Assembly: GCF_037392515.1 (NCBI RefSeq)
Contig: NC_090282.1
Coordinates: 27,017,554-27,081,553, forward strand
Source: Haliotis asinina
Taxonomy: Eukaryota; Mollusca; Gastropoda; Lepetellida; Haliotidae
DNA: 64,000 nt
Direction: 5' to 3'
Both the position numbers and the translations under genes were made by a program. Each line of letters opens with the position of its first letter. Positions within the stretch are counted from its first letter, which is position 1. This document shows, piece after piece, positions 1 to 10,674 of the stretch. A model generated the notes under the pieces. It saw only the letters and a list, made by a program, of their open reading frames with translations, was not told where the DNA came from and did no database searches.

Positions 1-2
1 AG

Positions 3-174
3 GTGCAACCAGACACAGTTGTGGAGGTGTGGAAGAGACCATGGCAGCAAGAAATGTCAAAGGTCACCAGGATGGGCTACAAGACTCTACTATCCACGTG
101 CTGGTATCTCAGTAGAATCCATTATGGGCAGGACTGGCAGGATTACTACCAGTGCAACCCCTATGACTTTGATG
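3..174 (+). CDS. hexosaminidase alternative exon, version A
   Basis: The window starts with an acceptor AG at 1-2. The exon is 172 bp, starts in phase 0, ends after the first base of a Gly codon and is followed by donor gtatgt. It encodes 57 residues from [10 protein letters not shown] to CNPYDFD. The Trp of EVW (human HEXB W424 equivalent) and the Tyr of WYL (Y450 equivalent) are present. The HEXB D452/L453 positions read Ser-Arg here. Confidence 0.94.
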
Positions 175-3100
175 GTATGTCGCCATTGGTTGCATGCCTG
201 TATGCTTTCTCCACCAGCACAGATAATGGCTGCCTCATATATTGCAGTGTACAATACTTTAAAACACATCAGATTCAATCCTTAAGTTTCAAGGAAGTCA
301 ATTTACCATCAGGGAAAAAGTGGTTTTGATGATAGATATGAATGTCCTTGCACCGCATTCTGTCTGTATCACAATCAGTCACACATTGATGTGGGAGCAA
401 AGCATGGAGTCATTCAGGTGTCATCTGGTTTCCACTTTTGAGGAACCCGCTGGCGTAGGTATTATGCTGCCAGGCCAGTAATATATGATTTCACCTGGCA
501 GAAACAACTCTTTGAAGGTTTATATATTGATGCCTATTTTGATATTATATTTTGTTTTCATTTTTCAGTATGACAGGACATACTCACTAGTATGCCTCCA
601 GAACAACTGAGTAATTCTTGATTAATGCTACCGTGCAGATCACTGTATTTTGAACTTTGTCTTTGATCATTTGGATGTTAAAAAGTACTGAACAGCATTA
701 TTTATTTCTACACTTAACTGATAGTATCCAATGGCAATTACCCTAAAGTGGGTGTGCGTAGCAACTTTCCTTTTCAAAATTGCACAAGACATGCTAACTT
801 TTGATGACCCTTGTTTACTATGCTTGTAGCTATTAGCTTTCAGTTTGACAAAATATTATGAAACCTTTATCATCATTTCACTTGCATACTATTTATCACT
901 GCAGTTCTAACCAATACTCATTAATATTATTTTGAGCAAATAATCCTTCTTTGCCTTGGTTGCATATGCACACAGAACATGGGAGGATGGGAAAGGCACA
1001 GGTTCTTCTTGGAGGATGGGAGGGGCACAGGTTCTTCTGGGAGGATGGGAAGGACACAGGTGCTTCTGGGAGGATGGGAAGGGCACAGGTGCTTCTTCAG
1101 CTTGCAGGTCGCCCCATGTGACTACTAGCTGTATTTGACTGACATTTCCAATGGTCAAGGTTTATGTTGATTGAATATTCAATGATGGTGGAATATTTGT
1201 TCTGTAGGTACAACCTGACACTGTAGTTGGGATATGGAAGCACCAGAACTGGCCTGGCAGTATGGCTAATGTCACTAACTTGGGATACAGAACTGTGTTG
1301 TCTGCATGTTGGTATCTGAACAAAATTTCATATGGAGATGACTGGCCGTCATATTACACCTGTGATCCATACAATTTTAATGGTATGCTTTCTTGACACG
1401 CCGTGTATTAGGTTGTAAAAGAATACAAGTCTGAAATGACACACATCCCTTTCCATGATATTACTAGAATATTGCTAAAAACGATGGAAATTAATCTCAC
1501 TCTTTCACCCCTTCTGGATGAAAACATGGTATTTCAACATCCTACTGTTTAAAACTGTTTTCCATGTTGTAGAGATGTTTGTTTCGGGTTGAAACTAGCT
1601 GTTCTTAAATGGCTTATACTACTTAAAATCTTGGATGCTTTTAGCAACAATCGCTCCTTGTACATGTTTCTCTTCATCCCATCTGTGGCAACACCATTAG
1701 TTCATTACCGTAGCACCAGATCAACAATATTGCCTGTCATTTTAGTGTCGTTAATTGTCCTTGTGGTTAAAATGTTCATACATTCTTGCCAAAGATCCTT
1801 TTTAACACAATATGAGTCACAGTGAAACTTCTCACTGGCATGCATGCTTTATGTTGGTGGATTCCCTTGTCTGGAAGTACCTGGCAAGTTGCTATGTGCA
1901 GGTGTAGCACCTGGGCCACACTCATTTGTGAGAACACGTGAAGGTCAGGGGTAGAATAGGCCTTCAGCAACCCAGGCTTGCCATAAAAGGCAACTATGCT
2001 TGTCATAAGAGGCAACTAACAGGATCAGGGGGTTAGGCTCGCTGACTTGGTTGACACATGTCATCGCTTCCCAGTTGTGCAGATCGCTGGATTGCCTGGT
2101 CCATACTCCATTATTTACAGACTGCTGCCATATAGCTGGAATATTGCCAAGTGCAGTGTAAAACTAAACTCACTCACTCACTCACTCACTCACTCACTCA
2201 CTCACTCACTCACTCACTCATCTTTGAGACTGCAACATAGAGTGTTTGCTGCATATCACTAACACTTCATTGTCTGGCTTTGCTGGCATGCATCCTCTAA
2301 TTTGCTGGAAAATGACTTTCTTTATCCACCTGTGGACACATCAAATAACCCATAAGCTATGTTACCAGGATTTCCTATACAGGATTTCCTGTTATCTGAA
2401 CTGGCATTCAAAATGGCCATGCCCACATGAAGCTGTAAGCTTGTGTTTGAGTGCCAACTATAAACGGTTTGATGATGCTGAAAAAGGGTTTGAATCATTT
2501 GAGTTTGTCAAGTTTATCTCATTTTCTGTTAAATGGATCATGGTGTATATTATTATTATAATTATGTCTCATATGTGGCACCGGATGTGTTTACCAGGAA
2601 GTGAGAAGGTAGTATTTGTTTTATTAAATCACGCTGTATGTTTCAGTCCCATTAAATGTAACCTATTTTTTGTCAGTTCTTATGAAAAGTGGGTTTAGTT
2701 TGAAGTGGCTAACTATTTACGAGGTACTACCCTGCATTTGCTGCTCTGGCGTTACACACTGGTGGTTCCCCAAGGCAAACAAATGTGAACAAAGCATATA
2801 TTTAGGCCAGGCCAAGTTTACTTAATCTTTGACAGATTGTCCTCCTCTAAATACCTATTGAAGGCAGGAGAGATTTTTTTATTTTAAATAAATGACCAGT
2901 CAAAGCAAACACGAATATGAGTTTCCATGTGAACTCTTTTGGTTTGTTAATATCAACTAAAAAATGTTGAGTGAGTTTAGGTTTCATATTGATTTCAAGA
3001 GCATTTTACATATATCACATCTGAATTTTATTTTTTTGTGGGGGAAAATTATTTCTTTTTTCTTTTATTTTTGTTGTTTCTTTTTTTTTCTTTTTTTCAT

Positions 3101-6100
3101 AATTTATTTTTGGAATGTTTTTTTCTCACCCATACCATTGCAAATGTATGTACATGAAAAGGATATTTGTGTTACTTTTGATCAAGGAAAATGTTACTTT
3201 AAGATAAGTTGTCGTTGCATTGACGACACATGAGAGATCACACTCACTCAAAGCATTTTCAACATGAATATGTTTGGGTTTTTTTCGTCAGCTTGCTATT
3301 GTCAGGCAACCATATACATTAATAGATGAAATCGAACAACCACATCAAAATATTGTTTGCATGCATTATTGGAATGGTATTTATACAGAGACTTCAATGC
3401 ATGAAAAAACACCATAGATATCACCACAGTCTTTGTATGTATGACAATAGAGAGATGGGAATATTATCAAATTTTAGCTGTATTCTGATTTTCCATGTTC
3501 TGGAGGTAACAGGCCATTCATGTGATTTTTTTTAAAATGAATTTCTTTGTAACCTATTTTAGAAATTGCCACACTCTGAACTCTGAATGTCTTTTTTTAT
3601 CATCATCTTGTGAACAAAATGATATTGTACCAGACAAATTAAAAATACTGAATATATTCTTCTTAAAGTATATTCGTCAGGATTAATTAATCATCAAAAT
3701 TTGCAGTATAAGGTCTCATGAAATATAAATGCAAAATTTATTATATTGATATGGTGTTTTAGTGTGATTTAAACATCCACTTGCATCTGTGTGATTTTCA
3801 AGGGACACTCACATTCCAAATTTTGGGTGGTCAAAGCAATGGGCAATCATTGATGAATGTTGAATAAACAAAAAATGCTATTTTCACTAAATCTATAGTG
3901 ACATTTTGATATAATTAAAAGCCAGTGCTATAATTCATCCTTACAAATGTGACAAAGTTTATATGTCATAAATAGACTCATACAGAATTCTTTGCTAACT
4001 AATTCTGCGGATTTGTATAGATGATGTATTAAAAGTTCAGTTATATATTCAGGAAATGTAAGCATGTTCACGAACTACCTGATTCTTCCTCAGTATGTTT
4101 TGTACAAAGAAATTACTCATTTGAGTACAGTGTATTTGGAGTCTGTAATCTGCCTTTAATCTTAGCAGTGAGATATCAGCCAAGTACTCTGATTTAGTCA
4201 CCTTCATTGAGGAGCACTACCATTATTCCTCCAATACTAGCATACCACCATATGGCTGGAATACTGATGAGTGCGGCGTAAAACTAAACTCACTCACTCC
4301 TCCAAAACATTGGATTCTGTGTTAGGGTCCAGAATAGAACTGATTCCCAGTAACTGGTGCTTGTCTTCAGTGGAGACTGAAATAGATCACACGGTGGATT
4401 GGTTGTCTACATGTCATCATGACCTGATAATCAGGGTTTTACTTACGATGTCAACCACTGATCCAGATACTGTTATCAACGGGTGAATGTCTGGATTATA
4501 CCAACTTATACTACAAAGCATTCACTGGCTGAAAAGTCTGCTTCTAGGGATAGTTGCTGTGATAACCAGTGTCAGTAATCCGTGAAGATCTGGGTTAGAA
4601 GGGTCTCCAGCAAACCATGCTTGTGGTTAGAGTTGACTATTGGGATCAGATGGTCAGGCTTCCTGACTTGGTTGACATGTGTCATCGGTTCCCAACTACA
4701 TAGATCAATGATCATGCTGTTGTCACTGAATTGTCTGTGCAGATTCGGTTATTTACTGACCACTACCATATGGCTTAAATGTTACTGAGTGGGTGTTTAA
4801 GAACAAGCAAACGAACAATACCAGTGCTTTCAACGTTTGCAAGTATTAGTAAGAATTTATAATTTTATGTTTATGTTTAATGTTTATAGACTTAATGTAT
4901 AAGTATATATCCATCATGTAGACTTGAAAGATCTGAAAGGACATTAAGTAGAGTACAAATTGGTTGAAAAATATCAAGAAAATTAATGTGGTGTATCAAG
5001 AGATCCATCTGTCCCGAGCAGCTATTCTCATCTACAAGCACACATTCTTTTGTCTGAAGTATTTTTATGTTCATGTATAAACAAATTGATTTGTCATGTA
5101 TTTCCTCCTCAAAATGAAGATATTTTAAGCGAAATGTGCTCAGAATAGCATGAAAAGCTGTATTTTCTGATTATTTACAGCCATTTTCCGTATGTGTATC
5201 CAGGTACCCCTGAACAGAAGGCCCTGGTGATGGGAGGGGAGACCGCAATGTGGGGGGAGTATGTTGATAGCACAAATCTCATCTCCAGGCTTTGGTAAGA
5301 AACATTTATCATTTATTTTCACCTGTTGTATATAATACAGTATCATTCTCATGATCTCAATGAGCATTGTGTTCACTGTACATGTAACATATTTTAACAG
5401 GTGAGCCTAACAATTTTGAAAACCCACTAACATCCCGGTGCGAAATAATCTGCTGGAATCCTTGCTTGTCGTAAAAGAAGACTAACAAGATTGGGTGGTT
5501 AGGATCACTGATGTGGTTTACACGTGTCATCAACTCCCAAATGTATAGATCAATGTTCATGCTGTTGATCACTCGATTGTCTGGTCTTGACTCGATTATT
5601 AACAGACTGATGCCATATAGCTGGAATATTGCGGAGTGCTGCATTAAACAGAACTTACTCCAGGGGTTCAAAAATCCCATCCCTCGACGCCCGTGACAAA
5701 TCAGTTTTTCATATCGGCCAATCAGGGGCTACTAGATAATTTCCACTAATGGTTTCAAACTGCAAGTAAGCTTGGATTTCATTTCATATCTGCTCATAAT
5801 GAAGCTATTAAATAATTATAATATTCGCAAAAATAACAATAATAAAGTAGAGAATGAAATTATCACTATTCGATAAATAGTCCAGTCAACATTATCATCA
5901 AGCATTGTGTGATAAAATCAGTTACTTTCTTGAAGTCACTTGCCCTGTGGCAAGTGGCTTTTCAAAATATTTTTGAACCCCTGCACTCACACTCTGTTCA
6001 TGTTTATTTAATGTTGATGACAGGCACAAAGTTACAGTTACCCAGAATGAATGTCAATTCGAGTTTGTAAAATGAGCTGAATGTAACCATTACTCAGCTA

Positions 6101-7538
6101 TATTTGTACTAACTGTTTGGAAATTTGGTTTATATCGGTTATATGTAGTTGGTGAAGCTTAAAGTATATGTTTTGTATTGGCTATTTTATTCTTTTCCTT
6201 GTAGAGGTTTTGTAGAGATGATGCTTGACCTTTGCTCTCTATTTTACTGTAAATTGAAAGCATCACTTGTTTGATAATGCCATTAGTATCTGTACAGGAA
6301 TATTGCATACATTGCAATAATGAAGTTATCCATCCCTAAAAATTGTTCCTCTTGGTATCAGTTTCTGAATGCCACTTCATGAAGCTGTATGTATTTGTAT
6401 GGTTATTAATATTCAGTAGAGTGTATCTTCAATTTCAGGCCGAGAGCTGCTGCAGTTGGTGAGAGACTTTGGAGTCCTCAGAATGTGAACAGCTCCAGCG
6501 CAGCAGAACCTCGTCTTGTAGAACACAGATGTCGAATGGTCAGGTACGGGATATCATGATCAGTTTGTACATGTTATGTAGGATTTGTCGATAGTCGGAA
6601 GGTTGCTGTTAACTCTTCATTTATCATGGTAAAGCAAGACACATTTGACGATGTTGTCATGATAAGACCCACAACTTACATTCCTTAGGAGGTTTTATGT
6701 AAGGCTGATGGGTTTAAAGCTGGGTTGTTGTAAATGTAGGTGTTCATTTGGTGTGGCAACTGAATAAAAAAAAAATTAACTTTCTCTAAATATTCACATG
6801 TGTTTCTGCAGCTTTGATAATTTGTATGGACTATTTTTGTAGGACATCTTCAGAAAGCTTTTAGTATTTTCTATTCATCAGTGAACTGGGGCAATGTGGT
6901 AAACAGCCTAGTGGTTAAAGCATTTGCAAATTATGGCCTGGGTTCGATGCCGCACACGAATACAATGTGGGGAGCATATTTCTGGTGTCCCAACCATGAT
7001 TGGACTGGAATATTTTTGCTAAAAGTTATTCACTCATGATCTTGCGTTCTTACTCATTGATTCATGTCCAACCAACTATGCAAATGTTTGAAATAACATC
7101 ATAATATGCATAAATATCTATCCAAATCATATCGTTTCATGTAGTCATCAGGGTCCTTTAACGTCTCCAGACATCAGATATTTCATACTTCCAGTGTTCT
7201 TTTGTCTTCAGAATATTAGTATGCACTTTTGAAAATATATGTGAGACAGAGCCCCGCTAAGTCAGGCTAGAACTAAAGGGCGATAACACTGGCAAAACAA
7301 GAATCAACTCGTTCATTCAAAGCAATTATTGTGTCATTGAAAGAATGCCAATGTTCCTTAGTGGCAATTTGTTGTCGGGTGTACCCTGGAACATTTACTG
7401 TTTGTGTAGTTGTGTGTGTTGTCTGGTTATAATCACTTCAGTTTTGTTTCCAAACATGCTTGTCTTTTCTGCAGACGCGGCTTCCCTGCTGAACCAGTCA
7501 GTGGTCCTGGATTCTGTGACTTCGAGTACTCAGGCTAG
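3..7538 (+). CDS. beta-hexosaminidase (HEXA/HEXB type), 3' part, with duplicated alternative exon
   Basis: Glycosyl hydrolase family 20 enzyme that removes terminal GlcNAc or GalNAc in lysosomes or secreted fluid. Visible coding pieces are alternative exons 3-174 or 1208-1382, then 5204-5294, 6439-6543 and 7475-7538 (stop TAG). Phases join cleanly. The protein reads VQPDTVV..W, then [57 protein letters not shown] and GFCDFEYSG. These match the C-terminal third of human HEXA/HEXB, including the catalytic-pocket Trp and Glu of WGEYVD, and the Cys in HRC and GFC that pair in the family. The N-terminal domain and the catalytic Asp-Glu lie upstream of the window. WDR41 converges from the other side. 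Which of HEXA or HEXB is closer cannot be settled, as invertebrates often have one gene. Confidence 0.95.
175..1207 (+). other. intron between alternative exons A and B
   Basis: This 1033-bp intron runs from donor gtatgt to acceptor ttgttctgtag. Apart from a four-copy minisatellite near 978-1095 I see no gene or recognised element. At over 1 kb it is too long for steric hindrance alone to prevent A-to-B splicing. Confidence 0.7.
978..1095. repeat. minisatellite, about 29-30 bp x 4
   Basis: A G-rich unit beginning gggaggatgggaagg and continuing cacaggtgcttct occurs four times with few substitutions. It lies inside the hexosaminidase intron, and the short open frames across it simply reflect the repeat. 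Confidence 0.85.
1208..1382 (+). CDS. hexosaminidase alternative exon, version B
   Basis: A 175-bp exon between acceptor ttctgtag and donor gtatgc, in the same start phase (0) and end phase (1) as version A. It encodes 58 residues from [10 protein letters not shown] to CDPYNFN, roughly 55-60 percent identical to version A with a one-residue length difference. The GIW Trp and WYL Tyr are kept. The HEXB D452/L453 positions read Asn-Lys, closer to human HEXA Asn-Arg. If both exons were joined, the sequence across the junction would read Gly-Thr-Thr-stop. Confidence 0.94.
1940..2221 (+). mobile_element. abalone-type SINE with (ACTC)n tail
   Basis: Contains the family landmarks in order: ccttcagcaaccc, gcttgtcataagaggcaac, gctgacttggttgacac, gtcatcgcttccca, ccatatagctggaatattg and gtgtaaaactaaactc. 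A (ACTC) run to about 2221 follows. The stretch ccataaaaggcaact / tcataagaggcaact is internally doubled. This is the most complete copy in the window. Confidence 0.9.
4235..4300 (+). mobile_element. SINE 3' fragment
   Basis: Carries only the tail of the family: ccaccatatggctgg, aatactgatgagtgcgg, cgtaaaactaaactc and a short ACTC run. Confidence 0.75.
4590..4800 (+). mobile_element. diverged SINE copy
   Basis: Shows tctccagcaaaccatgcttg, cctgacttggttgacatg, catcggttcccaac, tcatgctgttg and ttatttactgaccac. The tail has decayed and the ACTC run is absent. Confidence 0.8.
5204..5294 (+). CDS. hexosaminidase exon, MWGEYVD
   Basis: A 91-bp exon after acceptor tgtatccag, before donor gtaaga. It reads [19 protein letters not shown] then [11 protein letters not shown]. 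The Trp and Glu of WGE correspond to human HEXB W489 and E491, which contact the substrate. Either version A or B joins in frame through the shared Gly codon. Confidence 0.95.
5295..6438 (+). other. hexosaminidase intron
   Basis: A 1.1-kb intron holding one SINE at 5440-5655. The rest is AT-rich and shows nothing recognisable. Confidence 0.7.
5440..5655 (+). mobile_element. SINE copy
   Basis: Shows gcttgtcgtaaaagaag, tggtttacacgtgtcatc, tgttcatgctgttgatcac, gccatatagctggaat and a degenerate tail. There is no ACTC run. Confidence 0.82.
6439..6543 (+). CDS. hexosaminidase exon, RLWSP
   Basis: A 105-bp exon after acceptor caatttcag, before donor gtacgg. It completes [19 protein letters not shown] and runs to HRCRMVR. 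It contains an N-S-S glycosylation motif. Confidence 0.95.
6544..7474 (+). other. hexosaminidase last intron
   Basis: A 931-bp intron with a tRNA-derived SINE at 6890-7040. Nothing else is recognised. Confidence 0.7.
6890..7040 (+). mobile_element. tRNA-derived SINE
   Basis: The head has pol III-type boxes: A-like cagcctagtggttaaagc and B-like ctgggttcgatgcc. A body follows (acaatgtggggagcat, tctggtgtcccaacc) and a tail ggactggaatatttttgc that resembles the tail of the other SINE family. It is not a functional tRNA, as the cloverleaf is degenerate. Confidence 0.8.
7475..7538 (+). CDS. hexosaminidase last exon
   Basis: After acceptor cttttctgcag, 21 codons read [20 protein letters not shown] and then stop TAG. 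They match the RRG..A.PL...GFC end of the family. Confidence 0.94.
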
Positions 7539-9240
7539 ACGTCTTACTGCCACTGCTGTTGATGGATGCTGCCAGAAGTAGCTGTGTTTACCATCTTGTA
7601 GCAACTCGACCTTGCTGTCTTACCAGTGTCATCTGAAAAGGACACGTATATATTGATCAAATTAGAGACTTGCTTGTAGTGATAGATGTAATATCAGAAT
7701 CTACAAGCTCAGTGAAGTGGCTATACATTAACAAATGGACATTAGATTTCAATCAAATTCAATATCATTATTCAATATTATAGCAAAGTCCCAGAATCTT
7801 GTGTGCATGGAGTCAGTTACTATGCTAGTTTCAAATTTAAGAACATTCTTCCAATATGTGAAAATCACCCAACCTGGCAGCATCACGTCTCAGCAACATA
7901 ATTCATCTCCACAGATGGCCAGTAGTCTTCCCTAACAAATGAAAAAAGTGCCTCTTCTTCTGCCTCAGAAAACAATACAGTACTAAATGGCTGAAGAAAT
8001 GACAGTGTGACTCTAAACCTTAACACACTGACCACAAGACAAAGTTCATGATTTCACAATATACCCACCAAATGATTCTTAAATTGCACACACTTCTGTG
8101 AGCTAATGCAGGACTTTTTTGTAACTAGCAATCTGAACGCTGAATGATACTTAATAAACCCATCAATCAGATGTATCTAAAACAGCATCCCATGTAAGTT
8201 AACCTGTTAGAGTGGAGATGTTACTGACTTTGTTTTAGGCAGGGTGATATCAGCTGTTTTATTTTTATATTGATCAGTCACAGTTGAATCTTTTGAAACA
8301 GGGTAGACATTATTTTGCGTAGACATGTAACATCTTGCATGTTTATGGAGTGAGCGATATACACATACAGTTTCAAGATGTATTCATTTATGTACATAAG
8401 ATATGCAGGTACACAAATTCAATATTCAATTGAACAGGTTCAGAGTTCACATACAAACTTTCTGGCACACAGACCATACAAATTTTCAGGTACGCCTGTG
8501 GTTTTCTCATATCTTTGTTAACATTCCTCTTGAACGTGACTGTAGTCTGTTAGTTCTTGGCTACATCTTGAACACTATGTTCCAATGCCTTGCTTTGTAT
8601 GTTGCCTGCATTCTCAATCATTTGGGTGATGTATACACATACACCCACCTACCGGCACTGTCCTGGGCTCGTCAACACATGAACACGTGACCACACTACA
8701 GGCAGTTGCAGGGTACATAGAGGATCTGTGCATACAATTCCTTGTGTTACTGAGAATGATCTTAGTCCAAGTGTTGCATTTAACCCAAAAGATATCATGC
8801 TCTTGAGGATGTAAAAATTGCTAAGATATTTTTGCCCTTTTTGTGGAGTGAGCTATTCTGCCAGTGTGATATTAATGTACGAATCACATCGGATATATTG
8901 GAAAAGGTGATTTCATACTGTTGAGTCATGTGAGAATATATGGATTGTTAAGCTTTGCTATCATTATGTTTGTTGATCATATCAGGGGTTTTAGTCAGGA
9001 TTTTGTATTTAGTATTCAACAAATCTGTGAAAATCCATGTCACTGGTGTGGGTTCCATCTTGCAATGTAGCAAGCATTTTTTATAGACAGTTGTTAAGAC
9101 AGTAAAGCTTTTTGTTACATGATTTTGTATTTTATGTAGTTTAGCACTAAATGAGTGTTTACTAATGGTTATGCATGAATATGTCTGCTTGATGCACTTA
9201 TGATTATGTGTGCTTATCATTGTGAAATAAAAAAGTTTGA
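7539..9240 (+). other. hexosaminidase 3'UTR and downstream DNA
   Basis: No gene is recognised. AATAAA signals at 8153-8158 and 9226-9231 suggest a 3'UTR of about 0.63 or 1.7 kb. Open frames here are short and lack any domain. Confidence 0.55.
8153..8158 (+). terminator. candidate poly(A) signal of hexosaminidase
   Basis: AATAAA about 615 bp after the stop codon. A second one lies at 9226-9231. Which is used cannot be told from sequence. Confidence 0.45.
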
Positions 9241-9312
9241 ACTGTATTTGTAAGTTATTCTTGGAAGGCAGAGTGAGTGAAAACATCTCTTTGCGCAAAG
9301 CACCCAGGAATA

Positions 9313-9677
9313 CGAGGGGATATCAAAAAGTATTGAGCCTCACCCAGACAATGATAAGAATGCAGCTGTATTTTTGTTAAATTTTTCTGCATAATGTCTG
9401 TCAAACTCTGGCAAATTGGTTTCTATGTACCAACCTCATGATGCCCATTTTGTTTGACTTTTTATCTTGGTACCCGCAAAGTCTGCAATAAATGCATCAC
9501 AAACTTCAGGAAACAAAATATGCAAGAAACATTTTGTGTGTTTGAGATAGACTCACACTTAGATATTAAAGCAGAAAAAAACAATTTGAAACTACCATTG
9601 CTTGTTAAAGTGGAAAACTTTACAAACACTGGACATCGAGAATATGGTGAGGCTCACTACATTTTTATTTCCCCTCG
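9313..9677. mobile_element. mariner-type MITE with TA target duplication
   Basis: The inverted ends begin cgaggggatatcaaaaag, run through ttgagcctcacc, and end ggtgaggctcac through tttcccctcg. Together they are about 32 bp, flanked by TA at 9311-9312 and 9678-9679. The interior of about 300 bp carries no transposase. It sits between the converging 3' ends of hexosaminidase and WDR41. Confidence 0.82.
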
Positions 9678-10007
9678 TACATCCATCTTGCTGCCCTACA
9701 ATTTCATTCATTGTATGAACACATATGGTACTTTTTTTTTTTACTTAGCAATAACAACTGGTTGAAAGTATTGGGGTCTGTCTTGAAATTTATGACAGAT
9801 CCCTTTCCACATCTGCACATTATTTCAGCTTTTAAGAAAACTTGTGACTACTCATCACCATGTTTATTTCCAAAGCAGCCATAGTATATCAAAGTATATC
9901 AAATACTCCAGGTTCTGAATTTCAGAACTTTCAGGTGATTGTCAGTGTTAGAAGCAGTAGGTTCCACTGACATCCAAACACAACACAAACAAAATGTTAG
10001 TAGGATA

Positions 10008-10013
10008 TTTATT
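10008..10013 (-). terminator. candidate poly(A) signal of WDR41
   Basis: AATAAA on the minus strand, 587 bp downstream of the WDR41 stop codon. Confidence 0.45.
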
Positions 10014-10179
10014 TCTTCTTTTTCTTTTGAGTATTATCAGTAAGTGGAATGTGTAAGACATAAGTGCTTTACCTGAATACCTGAGTACTCGAGTACATCT
10101 CACCATGAGAGAACACATCACCAGTGAACCTAGAGTGAGTCAGCAGAGTCAAGGTTCCAGGCCAAAACCTTCTCCCTTA

Positions 10180-10432
10180 CAGCATGAGTGAGTTCAGTTA
10201 TGCGCCAAACTCAACAATATTCCAATAATATGGTAGGGGTTTGTAAATACTCAAGTCTGGACCATGAAAATGAAGTCATCAATAGCATGAACATCGATTT
10301 GCGCAGTTGGAAACAAGATGACATGATTCGACCAAGTCAGCAAGCCTGGCCACCTAGTCTTGTTAGTCGCCTCTTATGGCAAGCATGGGTTGCTGAAGAC
10401 CTGTTCTACCCTGGACCTTCACTGGTTGCATG
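10180..10432 (-). mobile_element. SINE copy, minus orientation
   Basis: Reverse landmarks are ctcaacaatattccaata, ctcaagtctggaccatg, catgaacatcgatttgcg, aagtcagcaagcctggcc and cgcctcttatggcaagc. It lies in the presumed WDR41 3'UTR, in sense with that transcript. Confidence 0.85.
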
Positions 10433-10599
10433 ACACATGAAGATGAATCAGGCCATGTCAACATGTCCACAGAAATGCTTCACACAGAATGACAGTGTAT
10501 TTGCAAATTCTTCATGCATCAGTCCTTGGTCAAGGTGTCCTTGAGTCTGTAGAGGTCACAGTCCACAATTGCACATCCTGGTCTCTCCCCAGCATCAGC

Positions 10600-10674
10600 T
10601 CACACAATGCCATCTACCGACAGGAGAATCTCACGCACTTTCTGGTTCCTTCTCACTTTCTGGAGCTCAGCATT
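10600..10674 (-). CDS. WDR41: WDR41 exon 14 (last)
   Basis: Acceptor gcaatatttcag is followed by 24 codons, NAELQKVRRNQKVREILL then SVDGIV, and TGA. It aligns with the charged C-terminal tail after WKNGERES in vertebrates. The tail is poorly conserved, but phase and position fit. Confidence 0.85.
   Translation of the reverse strand, partial: NAELQKVRRNQKVREILLSVDGIV

Larger units (their letters stand above)
1383..5203 (+). other. hexosaminidase intron with SINEs and pyrimidine tract
   Basis: A 3.8-kb intron. It holds SINE copies at 1940-2221, 4235-4300 and 4590-4800, and a T/C-rich tract near 3045-3125. The remainder, about 2.3-4.2 kb, is AT-rich with no coding signal. No third copy of the duplicated exon was found. 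Confidence 0.7.
9680..10599 (-). other. WDR41 3'UTR and convergent intergenic DNA
   Basis: Minus-strand AATAAA hexamers at 10008-10013 and 9863-9868 lie 590-740 bp past the WDR41 stop. A minus-oriented SINE at 10180-10432 would sit inside the 3'UTR. Nothing else is recognised. Confidence 0.55.

Noticed and set aside
907..1158. Open frames on both strands over the G-rich region
   Set aside because: They run through the 29-30 bp minisatellite and owe their openness to the repeat.
2964..3233. 89-codon Phe-rich plus-strand frame
   Set aside because: Produced by a T-rich pyrimidine tract inside an intron; low complexity.
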